Shown in pieces: positions 41,097 to 54,887 of a DNA stretch of 55,045 bases. The translations under genes and the position numbers were made by a program. The notes below the pieces were generated by a model. The model ran no database searches. It saw only the letters and a program-made list of their open reading frames with translations, and was not told the DNA's origin. The stretch spans positions 1-55,045 of the forward strand of contig CACKVD010000007.1 of assembly GCA_902603555.1 (NCBI GenBank), given 5' to 3'. The stretch's first letter is position 1. Every line of letters begins with the position of its first letter. The DNA comes from an uncultured Pelagibacteraceae bacterium. GTDB taxonomy: Bacteria; Pseudomonadota; Alphaproteobacteria; Pelagibacterales; Pelagibacteraceae.

Positions 41097-42060
41097 TATA
41101 AATACTCAACCAGATATAAAAGTTTCCATTAAACAGACTTTTGGTTTTGACTCTGAGATGGAAGTAAATGCTTTTTCAAAAAAAAATGAATATGTTCCAG
41201 AAATTGATAAAAACTACAAATTTGATAAAGATACTACTTTAGCCATAATTTCTGGCTTTGCATTTAACAAAAGAGTATTGGTTCAAGGATATCATGGAAC
41301 TGGCAAATCTACACATATTGAACAAATAGCTGCAAGATTAAATTGGCCTTGTATAAGAGTAAATCTTGATAGTCACGTAAGTAGGATTGATTTAATCGGA
41401 AAAGATGCCATTGTTTTAAAAGAGGGAAAACAAATAACTCAATTTAATGAGGGTATTTTGCCATGGTCAATTCAAAATCCAGTTGCCCTTGTATTTGATG
41501 AATATGATGCAGGAAGACCAGATGTTATGTTTGTTATTCAAAGAGTTCTAGAGGCTGAGGGTAATTTTACTCTTTTGGATAAAAATAAAGTAATAAAACA
41601 AAATAAATTTTTTAGATTATTTGCAACATCGAACACTGTTGGTTTAGGTGATACAACTGGTTTATATCATGGAACTCAACAAATAAATCAGGGCCAAATG
41701 GATAGATGGAATATTGTTACAACATTGAATTATTTAAGTTTAGATAAGGAGATGGATATTGTGTTAGCTAAAAATAAAAACTTTAATAATCAAAAAGGCA
41801 AAGAAAAAATTGCAAATATGATTAAAGTAGCTTCATTAACAAGAAAAGGTTTTAAAGCTGGAGATATATCAACCGTAATGAGTCCTAGAACTGTTTTACA
41901 CTGGGCTGAAAATGCTGAAATTTTTAAAGATATCGGATATGCATTTAGAATAACTTTTTTAAATAAGTGTGATGAAATTGAAAAAAATATTATAGCTGAA
42001 TATTATCAAAGATGTTTTGGAGAGGAGCTGCCTGAGTCTCTTGTAAATATTCAAATATAG
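41086..42060 (+). CDS. cobS: CobS-like AAA+ ATPase (cobaltochelatase subunit family)
   Basis: A 324-aa MoxR-group AAA+ ATPase, extremely similar in pattern to CobS. Walker [11 protein letters not shown] is near residue 70, followed by [20 protein letters not shown] and then GKDAIV. Walker B is [20 protein letters not shown], with [19 protein letters not shown] near 180. In B12 makers CobS and CobT join CobN to insert cobalt. The start is TTG at 41086, needed to keep the conserved N-terminus. No other cobalamin gene is in this window, so the target may differ from CobN. Confidence 0.88.
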   Translation: MIPNINTQPDIKVSIKQTFGFDSEMEVNAFSKKNEYVPEIDKNYKFDKDTTLAIISGFAFNKRVLVQGYHGTGKSTHIEQIAARLNWPCIRVNLDSHVSRIDLIGKDAIVLKEGKQITQFNEGILPWSIQNPVALVFDEYDAGRPDVMFVIQRVLEAEGNFTLLDKNKVIKQNKFFRLFATSNTVGLGDTTGLYHGTQQINQGQMDRWNIVTTLNYLSLDKEMDIVLAKNKNFNNQKGKEKIANMIKVASLTRKGFKAGDISTVMSPRTVLHWAENAEIFKDIGYAFRITFLNKCDEIEKNIIAEYYQRCFGEELPESLVNIQI

Positions 42061-43869
42061 ATGAGTAATGGGAATAAAGATTCAAATTTAAAAGAAAAAC
42101 TAAAGCAAGCTCTAGCATCAACATTTAAAGTAATTTCTGACGACTTTAAAATAGACGATAAACTAGAAAAGAATAGATCTTCAAATAAATTTGATTTTTT
42201 TGAATTAAATAACTTTAGTAATAGAGATGATTTTATAAAAGCAAGAGCAGAATCGGATTCTTCTGCTTTAAAAAAGAAATTTTCTAGCGAGAATATCTAC
42301 AAAAAAAATTTACCTTCAAACTCATCATGTAGATCTTTATATTCAATAGCTGAAAGAATAAGATGTGAGTCTTTAGGAGGACAAATGCTTAAAGGAATAC
42401 AAAAAAATTTTACTGAAAATTATAAACAAATAATTAATGTAAAAAAAAAAGATCAGCTTAAAACTAAAGAAGATGTACCAGTTACTGAGGCATTTGAATT
42501 ATATATGTTAAATAAATTTCACGATATTGAACTAAATTCATTAACTACAAAAATGTTAAATTATTGGAAAAATGATTTTGATAAATCAATTGAAAAACAC
42601 ATTAAATTTTTAAAAGATAATCTTGAAAATCAAGATAATTTCTCCTCAAAATTTTCAGAAATATTACAAGAAATGGATATTTTTCAAAGTGAAGATAATG
42701 AGGAAACTAAAGAAGAAAATCAAGATGACGGACAAAATAATCCTTCAAATGAAGATAGCGAGTCTGATACTGATGATAATAAGGATCAAAACAAGGAAGA
42801 TGAAACTCAAGCTAGCTTAGACTCAGATTATGATATTGATGAATATAAATTAGATGACCAATTAATGGATACTGAGCCTGATAAACAAAATGATGAACAG
42901 ACAATTCAACAAAAAAAACCTAATACTTTAGATTTAGAATATAAAATTTTTACAAGCCAATATGATGAGACTACCAAAGCTGAAAATTTAGAAAATGCAA
43001 CTGAAGCCTCAAAGCTCAGAAAAACATTGGATCAACAACTTGTTGGGTTTCATGATGTTATTACAAAACTTGCAAATAAATTACAAAGACAATTACTGGC
43101 AAAACAAAATCGTTCTTGGGAATTTGACTTAGAGGAGGGGTTACTTGACAGTTCAAAATTACCAAGAATAATAATGGATCCATACAACTCGTTATCTTTT
43201 AAGAAAGAGAAGGATTTAGAATTTAAAGATACTGTTGTAACTTTATTAATTGATAATTCTGGTTCCATGAGAGGAAGACCAATAACAATTGCCGCTATTT
43301 GCGCAGACATTTTATCAAGAACTTTAGAGCGTTGTTCAGTTAAAGTTGAAATATTGGGATTTACGACCAAAAATTGGAAAGGAGGACAAAGTAGAGAAAG
43401 CTGGAATAAAAATGGTAAACCAAAATTTCCAGGAAGACTTAATGATCTAAGACATATAATTTACAAAAGTGCAGATGTTCATTGGCGTCAGTCTAAGGAT
43501 AACCTAGGCTTAATGTTAAAAGAAGGTTTATTGAAAGAAAATATTGATGGAGAGGCAATATCATGGGCATTTAATAGATTAAAGAAAAGAAAAGAAGAAA
43601 GAAAAATATTAATGGTAATTTCTGATGGTGCACCAGTTGATGACTCAACATTGTCAGTTAACTCAGGTGATTTTTTAGAAAAACATTTAAAAAGAATGGT
43701 AAAATTTATTGAAGATAAAACTGAAATTGAAATTTTAGCCATAGGTATTGGTCACGACGTATCTAGATACTATAATCGAGCAATAAAAATTACAGATGTA
43801 AATGAATTGGGTGATGTAATGATTTCACAATTGAGTGTATTATTTGATAAAAAAAATAAATTACATTAA
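42061..43869 (+). CDS. cobT: CobT-like VWA protein (cobaltochelatase subunit family)
   Basis: A 602-aa partner of CobS. It has an N-terminal helical region, a strongly acidic low-complexity middle (about residues 215-285, D/E/N/Q-rich), and a C-terminal VWA domain with the MIDAS motif [13 protein letters not shown] near residue 397 and a matching [13 protein letters not shown] late in the domain. This is the CobT/BatA-like arrangement. It follows cobS with no gap. The complex probably remodels or loads metal into a partner, and that partner is not visible here. Confidence 0.87.
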   Translation: MSNGNKDSNLKEKLKQALASTFKVISDDFKIDDKLEKNRSSNKFDFFELNNFSNRDDFIKARAESDSSALKKKFSSENIYKKNLPSNSSCRSLYSIAERIRCESLGGQMLKGIQKNFTENYKQIINVKKKDQLKTKEDVPVTEAFELYMLNKFHDIELNSLTTKMLNYWKNDFDKSIEKHIKFLKDNLENQDNFSSKFSEILQEMDIFQSEDNEETKEENQDDGQNNPSNEDSESDTDDNKDQNKEDETQASLDSDYDIDEYKLDDQLMDTEPDKQNDEQTIQQKKPNTLDLEYKIFTSQYDETTKAENLENATEASKLRKTLDQQLVGFHDVITKLANKLQRQLLAKQNRSWEFDLEEGLLDSSKLPRIIMDPYNSLSFKKEKDLEFKDTVVTLLIDNSGSMRGRPITIAAICADILSRTLERCSVKVEILGFTTKNWKGGQSRESWNKNGKPKFPGRLNDLRHIIYKSADVHWRQSKDNLGLMLKEGLLKENIDGEAISWAFNRLKKRKEERKILMVISDGAPVDDSTLSVNSGDFLEKHLKRMVKFIEDKTEIEILAIGIGHDVSRYYNRAIKITDVNELGDVMISQLSVLFDKKNKLH

Positions 43870-45146
43870 ATTTTAGAAAGATCTTTATTTTTCCACTTTA
43901 CAATTACTTCTGCACCATTTCTAGTTTTTGAATTCCTACAATTGACCGTAGCAAAATTTTTTTCTAAAAGCGTTTTTCCAATAAACAACCCCAGCCCAAG
44001 TCCTATTTTTGACTTTTCTATAGATTCACTGGATTTTAAGTATGGCTCTCCAATTTTAGACAAAACATCTCTTGGATATCCATTACCATCATCTTCAATT
44101 ATAATTTCGGTAAACTCACTATCGCTTTTTAAATTAATAAAAACTGTTTTTTTACAAAATTTATTTGCATTACCTATAAAGTTTCTTAAACCATATACTA
44201 TTTCTATTGATTTAGTTAATTTTGGAGAATATGAGTATTGATTAAAATTAAAGACAAAATTTTTTTTACTAATCTCTTTGAAGGATGAGATTATCTCATT
44301 TAAGTAATCTCTTATTGTAAGATCTTTGTCAATAAAATCATCTTCTTCAATAGGATTCAAGGTTAACCGTTTCAAAATTTGATTACATCTCTCTACTTGA
44401 CTAGATAATAAATTAATATCTTTCTCAAATTCTTTTTGTCCCTTAAATTGTTTTGTAAGATCTTGTACAATAATCTTAATTGTTGATAGAGGTGTTCCGA
44501 GCGAATGAGCAGCAGCGGCAGCTTGACCACCAAGGGATAAAAGTTCATGTTCAGTGGCCATTACCTCTTCCATTTTAGCTAATGCTTCTCTTCTTAATCT
44601 TGATTGTTTTCCAAATTCCATCGCTAAATAATTTAAAAAAATCAAGGCAATCGTTAGAGATATTGGAATAGCGTAGAAATAATATGGACTCACATGAAAG
44701 TGATTACTAATTGGAAAAGGTAAATCTAGTGAATAAAATGTTTGTATCAGTATTGAACAAATAGTCAGAAAAACTAAAAGAATATTAGTCCTAAAACTTA
44801 GATTTGGTGAAGAAAAAATACTTGGAAATAATAAAAAAATTATAAAGGGGTTGGTAACGCCGCCTGTTAAATATAGCAAGACACTTAACTGTAATATATC
44901 TATAAATAAAAAAATAAAGGCCGACCGCTCAGATAATTGAGTTTTTTTGTATATATGAATTAAATATAAATTACTCAAAATTCCTAAAAAAATGATAAAA
45001 TTTGAGGTAATAAAATCAAATTTAAAATTTAAAAAAAAATAAACAAAATTTACTGATATTAATTGTCCAATTATACCGATCCATCTTAAACTTATATAAG
45101 TTGATTTTTTAAAAAAATGGTAATTTGAAGCTTCAAAAAACTTCAT
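43866..45146 (-). CDS. regB: RegB/PrrB-type redox sensor histidine kinase
   Basis: A 426-aa membrane kinase. Six hydrophobic segments fill about residues 15-185, with [16 protein letters not shown] matching the RegB quinone-site region (usually GGLxNPF). The phosphorylated histidine is in [14 protein letters not shown] near residue 215, where the family has AHELGTPL. The redox-active cysteine of RegB aligns with [12 protein letters not shown]. An ATP-binding domain follows ([15 protein letters not shown]). It starts 2 bp after gyrB on the same strand. The partner RegA is not in this window. Confidence 0.88.
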   Translation of the reverse strand: MKFFEASNYHFFKKSTYISLRWIGIIGQLISVNFVYFFLNFKFDFITSNFIIFLGILSNLYLIHIYKKTQLSERSAFIFLFIDILQLSVLLYLTGGVTNPFIIFLLFPSIFSSPNLSFRTNILLVFLTICSILIQTFYSLDLPFPISNHFHVSPYYFYAIPISLTIALIFLNYLAMEFGKQSRLRREALAKMEEVMATEHELLSLGGQAAAAAHSLGTPLSTIKIIVQDLTKQFKGQKEFEKDINLLSSQVERCNQILKRLTLNPIEEDDFIDKDLTIRDYLNEIISSFKEISKKNFVFNFNQYSYSPKLTKSIEIVYGLRNFIGNANKFCKKTVFINLKSDSEFTEIIIEDDGNGYPRDVLSKIGEPYLKSSESIEKSKIGLGLGLFIGKTLLEKNFATVNCRNSKTRNGAEVIVKWKNKDLSKI

Positions 45147-45148
45147 TA

Positions 45149-47212
<2,064 letters not shown>

Positions 47213-47232
47213 TTATAATTTGGAAAAGATTT

Positions 47233-47238
47233 ATTATA
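47233..47238 (-). promoter_or_regulatory. Putative -10 box of gyrB
   Basis: TATAAT on the minus strand, 23 bp before the gyrB ATG, in a 111-bp gap rich in A/T. A TTTCAA about 15 bp upstream could be a weak -35. The homopolymeric A tract between them weakens the match. Confidence 0.35.
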
Positions 47239-47320
47239 TCATTTTTTTTTTTTGAAACTAATTAAATAATCTTAACAAAATACTAATAGCTAAATTGTGC
47301 TCAAATATTCGTTCTTATCT

Positions 47321-48124
47321 CTATTTAATTTGAAACGAAAATTCAATTTTTTTTCGATCTGGAAAACACTCATAATCTAGATCTTTTATGGGGAAATTAT
47401 ACCTAAAATCTTTTTTAAATTTGTTTATTTCTTTATTTACAAAAGTAATTTCTAATACCTCAAAAAAATTATCTGTGTTTTCTAAATTAAAATAATTATT
47501 TGCATGGATGTGTACAATATCAAAATTATTTAGTAGTTTTTTTACAGAGTTTATAAACAGTTTTTTATTACTTTTGATAAAATGAAATTCTATAATTAAT
47601 ATCTTTATATTTGATGAATTTTTTATGATTTGTTCTATCATTGAATATTCGCTTCCTTCGATATCTAATTTTAATAAATTATTACTACCCTCTATTTTGT
47701 TAAAAATATTATATAAATTAGTGTCAATTTTATTTTTAATCCGATCTACTACTTTTTGCTTATAAAGAAATACGTTTTTTTTATTATTAAATTTAATAAA
47801 ATTTATGTAATTTTTGATACTATATGTAAAATTATTTATTTTAGTTCTGAATGTAATAAGACGTCTAAAATATTTAAATATAATTTTTATAAATAAAAAA
47901 TGATTTACAGTGTAATCATACATATGAACCATTTTGAGTGAATTATTCTTTTCCAAATCTATTTCAAAAGAAATATCATCTCCAACTCCAAGAGTAATAA
48001 GGTTTTCAATTTCTTTTATCGCATCGCTACAAACAAGATATCCACCATCAAATTTTCTACCAAACCTAATTAACTTTTTTACTTTAAAGGGAATTAGAAA
48101 ATTGTATTCAGAATTTAGTATCAT
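47321..48124 (-). CDS. FkbM-family methyltransferase-like protein
   Basis: A 267-aa protein, very rich in Asn, Lys, Ile and Phe. The N-terminal part FDGGYLVCSDAIKEIENLITLGVGDDIS (in parts: FDGGYLVC, LGVGDDIS) and LLKLDIEGSEYSMIEQI near residue 155 match FkbM-type SAM methyltransferases, which often methylate sugars or lipids in surface glycans. The first SAM-binding glycine motif is degenerate, so an enzyme that is not SAM-dependent cannot be excluded. It is divergent from a GT9 gene. Confidence 0.7.
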   Translation of the reverse strand: MILNSEYNFLIPFKVKKLIRFGRKFDGGYLVCSDAIKEIENLITLGVGDDISFEIDLEKNNSLKMVHMYDYTVNHFLFIKIIFKYFRRLITFRTKINNFTYSIKNYINFIKFNNKKNVFLYKQKVVDRIKNKIDTNLYNIFNKIEGSNNLLKLDIEGSEYSMIEQIIKNSSNIKILIIEFHFIKSNKKLFINSVKKLLNNFDIVHIHANNYFNLENTDNFFEVLEITFVNKEINKFKKDFRYNFPIKDLDYECFPDRKKIEFSFQIK

Positions 48125-48172
48125 TTTTTTATTAATTATATTCTTTATATTTATAATGTATTATTTTATCGC

Positions 48173-49096
48173 ATGAAAAAAAAAATACTTGTTATTATAG
48201 GTGCTAGAGGCATTGGAGATTTAATATATCATTTACCATTGCTTAGATCACTTCATTTAACTTATCGACAAAAGCTAATAATATTATCAAATAAAGTAAA
48301 TCAATCTAAAGAAGTGTTTAAAAATGAAACCTTTTTTGAAAGAATAATTGAGTTCGATAATTACAAATATGGAATTTTAAGAACATTTTCAAATATTATA
48401 AAATTTAAAAATTTAATTAATAAGTTGAATGTAAATTATTTAGTTCTTACAGCAAATTATAGAAGGTTAGTTTTACCTGTTTTATTTAGTAATGTAAAAA
48501 AAAAGAAAATATTTGGAACAGGCCTATTTAAAATTAACAAAGATAGAACATTGGATCATCTTACAATCTCTGAAAGATTGTTAAAATATACCAATGAATT
48601 AAATTTAAAAAAAAAAGATAATAATTTTTTCTTAACATCTAAAAATCCAAAAAATTTAAAAAAAAATATTAGATATAAAAAAATTTTTATAAGTATTGAC
48701 TCCCATCATGATCAAAATAATTGGCCAATTCAAAACTATCTCGTAATTATAAATAAACTAATAAAAAGAAATAATGTTTTTGTTAATTTTTCTCCAAATA
48801 AAAAATATTTTTTAAAATTTTTTCCTCAAAATTTAATTCGTTCAAAAAAAATTAAATTTACATATAAAAAAAAAATTTCAGAGATTATAAATATAATTGG
48901 ACAATCAGATATAATTATAGGAAATGAGTCGGGACCCATATGTTTGGGTTCATCTTTAAAAAAAAAGGTTCATGCAATTTATTTACCAATACATACAAAG
49001 CCTGAAAGTAAAATAATCTATAAAAAAAATAAATACTATAATGCTAAAAGACTAAGCTCAAAAATAATTATAAATAAAATTTTAAAATCAGTTTAA
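48173..49096 (+). CDS. Glycosyltransferase family 9 (heptosyltransferase-like)
   Basis: A 307-aa glycosyltransferase with the GT9 pattern: an N-terminal [16 protein letters not shown] near residue 13 and the donor-site motif [15 protein letters not shown] near residue 250 (family GxDSGxxH-like). [13 protein letters not shown] in the middle fits the acceptor/donor junction. Such enzymes add sugars to LPS core. The composition is the most AT-rich in the window, like the divergent FkbM gene. Acceptor and sugar are unknown. Confidence 0.78.
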   Translation: MKKKILVIIGARGIGDLIYHLPLLRSLHLTYRQKLIILSNKVNQSKEVFKNETFFERIIEFDNYKYGILRTFSNIIKFKNLINKLNVNYLVLTANYRRLVLPVLFSNVKKKKIFGTGLFKINKDRTLDHLTISERLLKYTNELNLKKKDNNFFLTSKNPKNLKKNIRYKKIFISIDSHHDQNNWPIQNYLVIINKLIKRNNVFVNFSPNKKYFLKFFPQNLIRSKKIKFTYKKKISEIINIIGQSDIIIGNESGPICLGSSLKKKVHAIYLPIHTKPESKIIYKKNKYYNAKRLSSKIIINKILKSV

Positions 49097-49106
49097 CTAA
49101 ATATTT

Positions 49107-49196
49107 TGGCGGAGAGAGAGGGATTCGAACCCTCGATACAGTTTCCCGCATACACGCTTTCCAAGCGTGCGCCTTCAACCACTCGGCCACCTCTCC
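49107..49196 (-). tRNA. tRNA-Ser (GGA)
   Basis: A 90-nt class II tRNA with a long variable arm. The acceptor begins GGAGAGG, the anticodon loop is TTGGAAA (anticodon GGA), the T-loop is TTCGAAT, the discriminator is G and CCA is encoded (49107-49109). The 5' end is 1 bp from the lepA stop, so it must be released from the lepA transcript. The convergent GT9 gene ends 10 bp beyond its 3' end. Confidence 0.97.
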
Positions 49197-49197
49197 A

Positions 49198-51006
49198 TTA
49201 TTTTTCTTTTGATATTTTAAGCACTCCAATAAAAGCCTCTTGAGGTATTTCTACTCTTCCAAATTGTTTAGATCTTGCTTTTCCCTTTTTCTGTTTCTCT
49301 AAAAGTTTTCTTTTTCTATCTGTGGCACCACCACCATGAATTTTGGTTAAAACATCTTTTTTAAATCCTTTGATAGTTTCTCTAGCAATAATTTTACCTC
49401 CTATTGCTGCTTGCACTGGTATCATAAAATTATGTCTAGGAATTAAATCTTTTAATTTCTCACATACCTCTCTGCCTGTTCTTTGAGCAAAATCTTTGTG
49501 AATCATCATTGCTAGCGCATCAACTGGTTCACCATTTACCAGAATTCCCAATTTTACCAATTCACCTTCTCTGTGACCAATTATTTCATAATCAAAACTA
49601 GCATAACCACTTGTCATTGATTTTATACGATCATTAAAATCAAACACTACTTCATTTAAAGGAAGTTCATAACTTAAAACTGCTCTATTTCCTGAATAAC
49701 TTAGATTAGTTTGAATTCCTCTTTTATCTTGGCAAAGTTTTATAATCGATCCTAAATATTCATCAGGTGTAATAACTGTTGCTTTAATCCATGGTTCTTC
49801 AATAAATTTAATTAATGTAGGATCAGGTAGGCTTGATGGATTTTGAAGATCAAGAATATCTCCATTATTCAAATTTACTTTATATACAACACCAGGAGTC
49901 GTTGTAAGTAGATTTACATCAAATTCTCTTTCTAATCTCTCAGTTATTATTTCGAGATGTAGTAATCCTAAAAATCCACATCTAAATCCTAATCCTAAAG
50001 CTGATGAAGACTCTGCCTCAAACGAAAAGCTTGAGTCGTTAAGCTGTAACTTTGCTAATCCATCTTTTAATTTTTGATACTCAGAACTATCAACAGGAAA
50101 TAATCCACAAAATACTACTGGCTTACTTGGTTTGAACCCAGGCAAAGCTTCAACGGGTGGTTTAGATGCGTCACATATAGTGTCTCCAACTTTAGTTTCT
50201 GATAAAACTTTAATACCAGTTGTAATAAAACCAATCTCTCCAGTATTGAGCTCATCTATATCTTTTGGTTTTGGTGTAAAAACTCCAACTTTTTCTATGA
50301 TATAATCCTGGTTGGTTGAAAGCATTTTTACTTTCATATTTTTTGAAATTTTTCCATTAATTACTCGAACTAAAATAACTACACCTAGGTAGGTATCATA
50401 CCAACTATCAACTAATAAACATTTCAAATCATCAATTCGACTACCTTTTGGACCAGGCAATTGATTTACAATTTGCTCTAATATTTCTTCAATTCCTTCA
50501 CCCGTTTTTCCTGAACATGGGACTGCATTTTCAGTATCAATACCAATTACATCCTCAATTTGTTTTTTTGTTTTATCTAAGTCTGATGCGGGCAAGTCTA
50601 TTTTATTCAATACTGGTATTATTTCGTGATTTATATCTAAAGCTTGATAAACATTTGCTAAAGTTTGTGCCTCTACCCCTTGTGTACTATCAACAATAAG
50701 TATTGATCCCTCACAAGCATAAAGAGATCTGCTTACCTCATAGCTAAAATCTACATGACCAGGAGTGTCAATTATATTCAAAATATAATTTTTTCCATTT
50801 TTTGCTTTATAATTAAGTTTAACTGTTTGAGCTTTGATAGTTATTCCTCTCTCTCTTTCTATATCCATTGAGTCAAGCACTTGAGCTTTCATCTCTCTCT
50901 CTGTTAAACCTCCACAATTATGAATTATTCTATCGGCTATTGTTGATTTACCATGATCAATATGAGCAATGATTGCGAAATTTCTTATATTATCAATAGT
51001 GCTCAT
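49198..51006 (-). CDS. lepA: Elongation factor 4 (LepA)
   Basis: A 602-aa translational GTPase: P-loop AHIDHGKST at residues 14-22, [21 protein letters not shown], and the LepA-specific C-terminus with [18 protein letters not shown] and [17 protein letters not shown] segments. LepA is thought to act on stalled or unusual ribosome states and in subunit assembly. It follows pheT by 7 bp and is followed directly by tRNA-Ser. Confidence 0.97.
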   Translation of the reverse strand: MSTIDNIRNFAIIAHIDHGKSTIADRIIHNCGGLTEREMKAQVLDSMDIERERGITIKAQTVKLNYKAKNGKNYILNIIDTPGHVDFSYEVSRSLYACEGSILIVDSTQGVEAQTLANVYQALDINHEIIPVLNKIDLPASDLDKTKKQIEDVIGIDTENAVPCSGKTGEGIEEILEQIVNQLPGPKGSRIDDLKCLLVDSWYDTYLGVVILVRVINGKISKNMKVKMLSTNQDYIIEKVGVFTPKPKDIDELNTGEIGFITTGIKVLSETKVGDTICDASKPPVEALPGFKPSKPVVFCGLFPVDSSEYQKLKDGLAKLQLNDSSFSFEAESSSALGLGFRCGFLGLLHLEIITERLEREFDVNLLTTTPGVVYKVNLNNGDILDLQNPSSLPDPTLIKFIEEPWIKATVITPDEYLGSIIKLCQDKRGIQTNLSYSGNRAVLSYELPLNEVVFDFNDRIKSMTSGYASFDYEIIGHREGELVKLGILVNGEPVDALAMMIHKDFAQRTGREVCEKLKDLIPRHNFMIPVQAAIGGKIIARETIKGFKKDVLTKIHGGGATDRKRKLLEKQKKGKARSKQFGRVEIPQEAFIGVLKISKEK

Positions 51007-51013
51007 TCAATTT

Positions 51014-53422
51014 CTAGGATCTAATTTTAGCGCCAGTTTTGTTTTCTACAGTTTCAATAATCAATTTATTAATTTTTTCTAAATCACTGTCGTTTAATGT
51101 TTTTTCAAAGGACTGGATTGATACACTTATTGCAATTGATTTTTGATTTTCAGGAATATTTTCACCGTCATAAACATCAAAAATTTTAATGTTACTTATT
51201 AAATTTTGATCAACATTAGAAACAGCATTTATTAAATCTTGTGAGGTTACATTCTTATCAACAATAAATGCAAAATCTCTCTCAGATTTTTGGTAATCAG
51301 AAACTACAAATTTTGTTTTTTGATCATTTAAGGTTTTTTCAGGTAATTTTAAATTATCTAGGAAAATCTCAAACCCAATTAAAGATTCTGTTTTTATATC
51401 TATCTTTTTTAAAATATTAGGATGAATTTCTCCAAAGTAGGCTGCCACTTGATCTTTTCCTGTATTTAAAAATAATCTACCTGATTTACCAGGGTGATAA
51501 TAATTAGGTGTTTCGCTATCTATAAAAAACTTATCAGAACTATAACCGACTTCAACTAAACTTTGGACTACATCTCTTTTAATATCATATACATCTATAT
51601 TCCTCTCTTTATCAATCCAAGATAATCTAGATTTTTTACCTGCAGACAAACCACAAACTACAGTATTTTGTTCACCAGGATTGGAACCGGTAAAGATGGG
51701 GCCTATTTCAAATATTGATAAATCTTTGAAACCTCTATCAAGATTTTTATTCATATACATAATTAGATTAGAGAATATTGAATTTCTTAAAACTCCCAAC
51801 TCGGAACTTATAGGATTTATTATCTTAATTTCCTTATTTTTGTCTTTGAAAAAATCATTATAATTTGAGTCAGTAAATGACCAGGTAATTGCCTCCAAAT
51901 AACCTTTTGATGCAATCGATCTTTGTAAGAAATGAAAAAGCTTTTGAGATTTAGTTAATGTTGATTTAGTTCTTTCCTTAATTGGATCTACAGTTTTAAT
52001 TTTTTCATAACCAGCAATTCTTACCAGCTCTTCAACAATATCTACCCCTTGTGAAATATCGGGCCTCCATGATGGAATATTCAATTTTAAATACTTTTTA
52101 TCTCTTTTAATTCCAAATCCAAGATCTTCTAAAATATTTAAAATTTCTTTAATAGAAATTTTAAAACCAGTTATTTGTTCGAATAAGTGGGGGTCAAATT
52201 TAATATTTTTGTTTTTATAAATTTCATTTTTTTGAATATCAATTTTACTAATTTCACCACCGCAAATTTCTTTTATTAAAGATGCTGCTTTATTTAAACC
52301 ATCTTCAATAGATAATGGGTCAATACCTCTTTCAAATCTAAATTTTGCATCTGTATCAATATTCAATTTTTTCGCTGTATTTCTTATAGATCTAGGGTCA
52401 AAATATGCTGCCTCTAATAATACATTTTTTGTATTAAATTCCGTTCCTGATCTTGTACCTCCTATTATTCCACCTAGTCCTAAAACACCTTTACTATCAC
52501 TTATCACACACATGCCATTTTCTAATTTATAAACTTTATTATCAAGAGCAGTAAATTGTTCACCTAATTTAGAGTTTCGAACTACAATACCTTTTTCAAT
52601 CTTATCAGCATCATAGGCGTGTAATGGACGGTTAATATCAATCATAACATAATTTGTAATATCAACTATTGCTGAAATTGGTTTTTGACCGATAGAAATT
52701 AATTTATCTTTTAACCATTGGGGACTTTCAATATTTTTAACATTATTAATTAGACAACTTCCAAAAGTATTACATCCCTGATTTTTTTCTTTATTAATTT
52801 TTACCTTTAAGTTTTGCTTTACTTTTGATTTAATTCTTTTTTCCTTGAAATATTTTAGTTTTCCAAATCCAGAGGCCGCAACATCTCTTGCTATTCCTCT
52901 TACACCAAGACAATCTGGTCTATTAGGTGTAATTGATAGATCTATAAGATTAGAACTAGATTTTGCAAAATAGCTCTTCCCAATACTTTTCTCATATTTA
53001 GACTTTAACAATTCTATTATTCCATCACTCTCATCTGATAAATTCAGTTCAGACTCAGAGCAGAGCATTCCTTTTGAGGGAACTCCTCTTATTTTAGCTT
53101 CTACTAGTTTTATTTTTGTTTTAGGGATAATTGCTCCCGGAGGTGCATATATTGTAATTAAGCCCTCTCTTGCATTATTGGCTCCACATACAACTTTTTT
53201 TAACTCTTTTTCTCCAACATTAACATCGCAAACTTTAAGTCGATCAGCGTTTGGGTGTTTTTCTGTATTAACAATCTTTGCTACTTTAAATAATTCATTT
53301 CCTGCAGATAGATTTTCAACACTCTCAACCTCCAAACCAATATTTGTAAGTTGATCTAAAAGTTTTTCCTCTTTTAAATTTGTACTTAAGTGGTCTTTGA
53401 GCCAATCGAATGTAATTTTCAT
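51014..53422 (-). CDS. pheT: Phenylalanyl-tRNA synthetase beta subunit
   Basis: An 802-aa subunit of the alpha2-beta2 enzyme. The N-terminal tRNA-binding domain ([20 protein letters not shown] near residue 46) and [11 protein letters not shown] are followed by the B3/B4 editing region with [20 protein letters not shown]. The class II-like core and a C-terminal FDX-ACB domain ([11 protein letters not shown] then [10 protein letters not shown]) complete it. The ATG overlaps the pheS stop (ATGA). Confidence 0.96.
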   Translation of the reverse strand: MKITFDWLKDHLSTNLKEEKLLDQLTNIGLEVESVENLSAGNELFKVAKIVNTEKHPNADRLKVCDVNVGEKELKKVVCGANNAREGLITIYAPPGAIIPKTKIKLVEAKIRGVPSKGMLCSESELNLSDESDGIIELLKSKYEKSIGKSYFAKSSSNLIDLSITPNRPDCLGVRGIARDVAASGFGKLKYFKEKRIKSKVKQNLKVKINKEKNQGCNTFGSCLINNVKNIESPQWLKDKLISIGQKPISAIVDITNYVMIDINRPLHAYDADKIEKGIVVRNSKLGEQFTALDNKVYKLENGMCVISDSKGVLGLGGIIGGTRSGTEFNTKNVLLEAAYFDPRSIRNTAKKLNIDTDAKFRFERGIDPLSIEDGLNKAASLIKEICGGEISKIDIQKNEIYKNKNIKFDPHLFEQITGFKISIKEILNILEDLGFGIKRDKKYLKLNIPSWRPDISQGVDIVEELVRIAGYEKIKTVDPIKERTKSTLTKSQKLFHFLQRSIASKGYLEAITWSFTDSNYNDFFKDKNKEIKIINPISSELGVLRNSIFSNLIMYMNKNLDRGFKDLSIFEIGPIFTGSNPGEQNTVVCGLSAGKKSRLSWIDKERNIDVYDIKRDVVQSLVEVGYSSDKFFIDSETPNYYHPGKSGRLFLNTGKDQVAAYFGEIHPNILKKIDIKTESLIGFEIFLDNLKLPEKTLNDQKTKFVVSDYQKSERDFAFIVDKNVTSQDLINAVSNVDQNLISNIKIFDVYDGENIPENQKSIAISVSIQSFEKTLNDSDLEKINKLIIETVENKTGAKIRS

Positions 53423-54486
53423 CTACTTAAGCCTCTATAATTTGTTGGAACATCCAAAGGATCAAACCCAAAATGATTTAACCATCTATAATCACAATCA
53501 AAAAAAGCTCTAAGATCATTAATGCCATATTTAAGCATTGCTAATCTATCAATTCCAATACCAAATGCATAACCTTGAAATTTTATTGGATCAACTTTTA
53601 CATTTTTAAGTACATTAGGATGAACCATTCCACATCCTAAAATCTCAAGCCATTTATCACCTTCACCAATAATGATTTTTCCATCTTTAATTTTGTAACC
53701 AATATCGACTTCAGCAGAAGGTTCTGTAAAAGGAAAGTGACTTGGTCTAAATCTCATTTTAATTTTATCAACTTCAAAAAATTCCTTAATAAAATAATTT
53801 AAACAGCCTTTTAAGTGGCCCATATTTATATTTTTATCTATATGAAGCCCCTCAACTTGGTGAAACATTGGAGAATGTGTTTGATCACTATCTGACCTAT
53901 AAGTTCTTCCTGGAGCAATAATTTTAAATGGAGGCTTATCCTTAAGCATAGTTCTAATTTGAACTGGTGAAGTATGAGTTCGTAATAATTTTTCTTTTTT
54001 TTCATCTAAATAAAATGTGTCATGCATGTCTCTTGCAGGATGATTATCTGGGGTATTTAATGCTGTGAAATTATTATATTCATTTTCAACATCAGGGCCC
54101 TCTTCAACGCTAAATCCTATTTCAGAAAATATAGAAGATATTTCATCAATCGTTTGTGACACAGGATGAATTTTTCCTCTCACATAAGATCTTTCCGGTA
54201 AAGTTACATCGATTTTTTCCTTATCTAATTTTTCTTTAATTTCTGCATTTTGAATTTCATTTATTTTGTTATCTATTAAATCTTGTAATTCATCTTTAAT
54301 GTTATTCAGATCTGACGCAAATTTTTTTCTTTCATTTTCAGCAATCGATCCTATTTTTTTAAATTGTGATGAGATCAATCCATTTTTTCCAAAAAGATTA
54401 GATTTTATTTCGTTAATTTCAGATAAATTTAATTTCTCTTTGAGCTTTGGGAGAAATTCATCTTTTATTTTTTTTAGATCAGACAT
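53419..54486 (-). CDS. pheS: Phenylalanyl-tRNA synthetase alpha subunit
   Basis: A 355-aa catalytic subunit. An N-terminal coiled coil (about residues 1-90) binds tRNA, followed by class II motifs: [53 protein letters not shown] and motif 3 [17 protein letters not shown]. It is in the standard rpmI-rplT-pheS-pheT order and lies 43 bp after rplT. No leader peptide or attenuator is evident in that gap. Confidence 0.97.
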   Translation of the reverse strand: MSDLKKIKDEFLPKLKEKLNLSEINEIKSNLFGKNGLISSQFKKIGSIAENERKKFASDLNNIKDELQDLIDNKINEIQNAEIKEKLDKEKIDVTLPERSYVRGKIHPVSQTIDEISSIFSEIGFSVEEGPDVENEYNNFTALNTPDNHPARDMHDTFYLDEKKEKLLRTHTSPVQIRTMLKDKPPFKIIAPGRTYRSDSDQTHSPMFHQVEGLHIDKNINMGHLKGCLNYFIKEFFEVDKIKMRFRPSHFPFTEPSAEVDIGYKIKDGKIIIGEGDKWLEILGCGMVHPNVLKNVKVDPIKFQGYAFGIGIDRLAMLKYGINDLRAFFDCDYRWLNHFGFDPLDVPTNYRGLSR

Positions 54487-54529
54487 CTTAACAGATTATT
54501 TCTTCAGGAAATAAAAACAATAGTGAAGA

Positions 54530-54886
54530 TTAGTTTAAAGCAGATTGTGCTTTTTGAACAATAGTTTTAAAGGCTTCTGGACTATCGTACGCTATCTCAG
54601 CTAGAATTTTTCTATCAATTTTAATTCCACTTTTGTTCAATCCATTAATAAATTTAGAATAAGTCAGACCTTCTGCTCTTACCCCTGCATTTATTCTTTG
54701 TATCCAGAGAGATTTAAAATCTCTTTTTTTATTTCTTCGGTCTCTATAAGCATACTGCATAGCTTTTTCCATAGCCTGTTTAGCAACCCTAATGGTATTT
54801 TTTCTTCTGCCCCATTGACCTTTGACAGCTTTCAAAACTTTTTTATGTTTAGCTCGACTAGTTACACCTCTTTTTACTCTTGCCAT
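54530..54886 (-). CDS. rplT: 50S ribosomal protein bL20
   Basis: A 118-aa basic protein that binds 23S rRNA early in assembly. It is nearly all consensus: [19 protein letters not shown] at the start, [14 protein letters not shown] and [21 protein letters not shown]. The start is 1 bp after the rpmI stop. In E. coli bL20 represses this operon, but no such site can be shown here. Confidence 0.98.
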   Translation of the reverse strand: MARVKRGVTSRAKHKKVLKAVKGQWGRRKNTIRVAKQAMEKAMQYAYRDRRNKKRDFKSLWIQRINAGVRAEGLTYSKFINGLNKSGIKIDRKILAEIAYDSPEAFKTIVQKAQSALN

Positions 54887-54887
54887 T

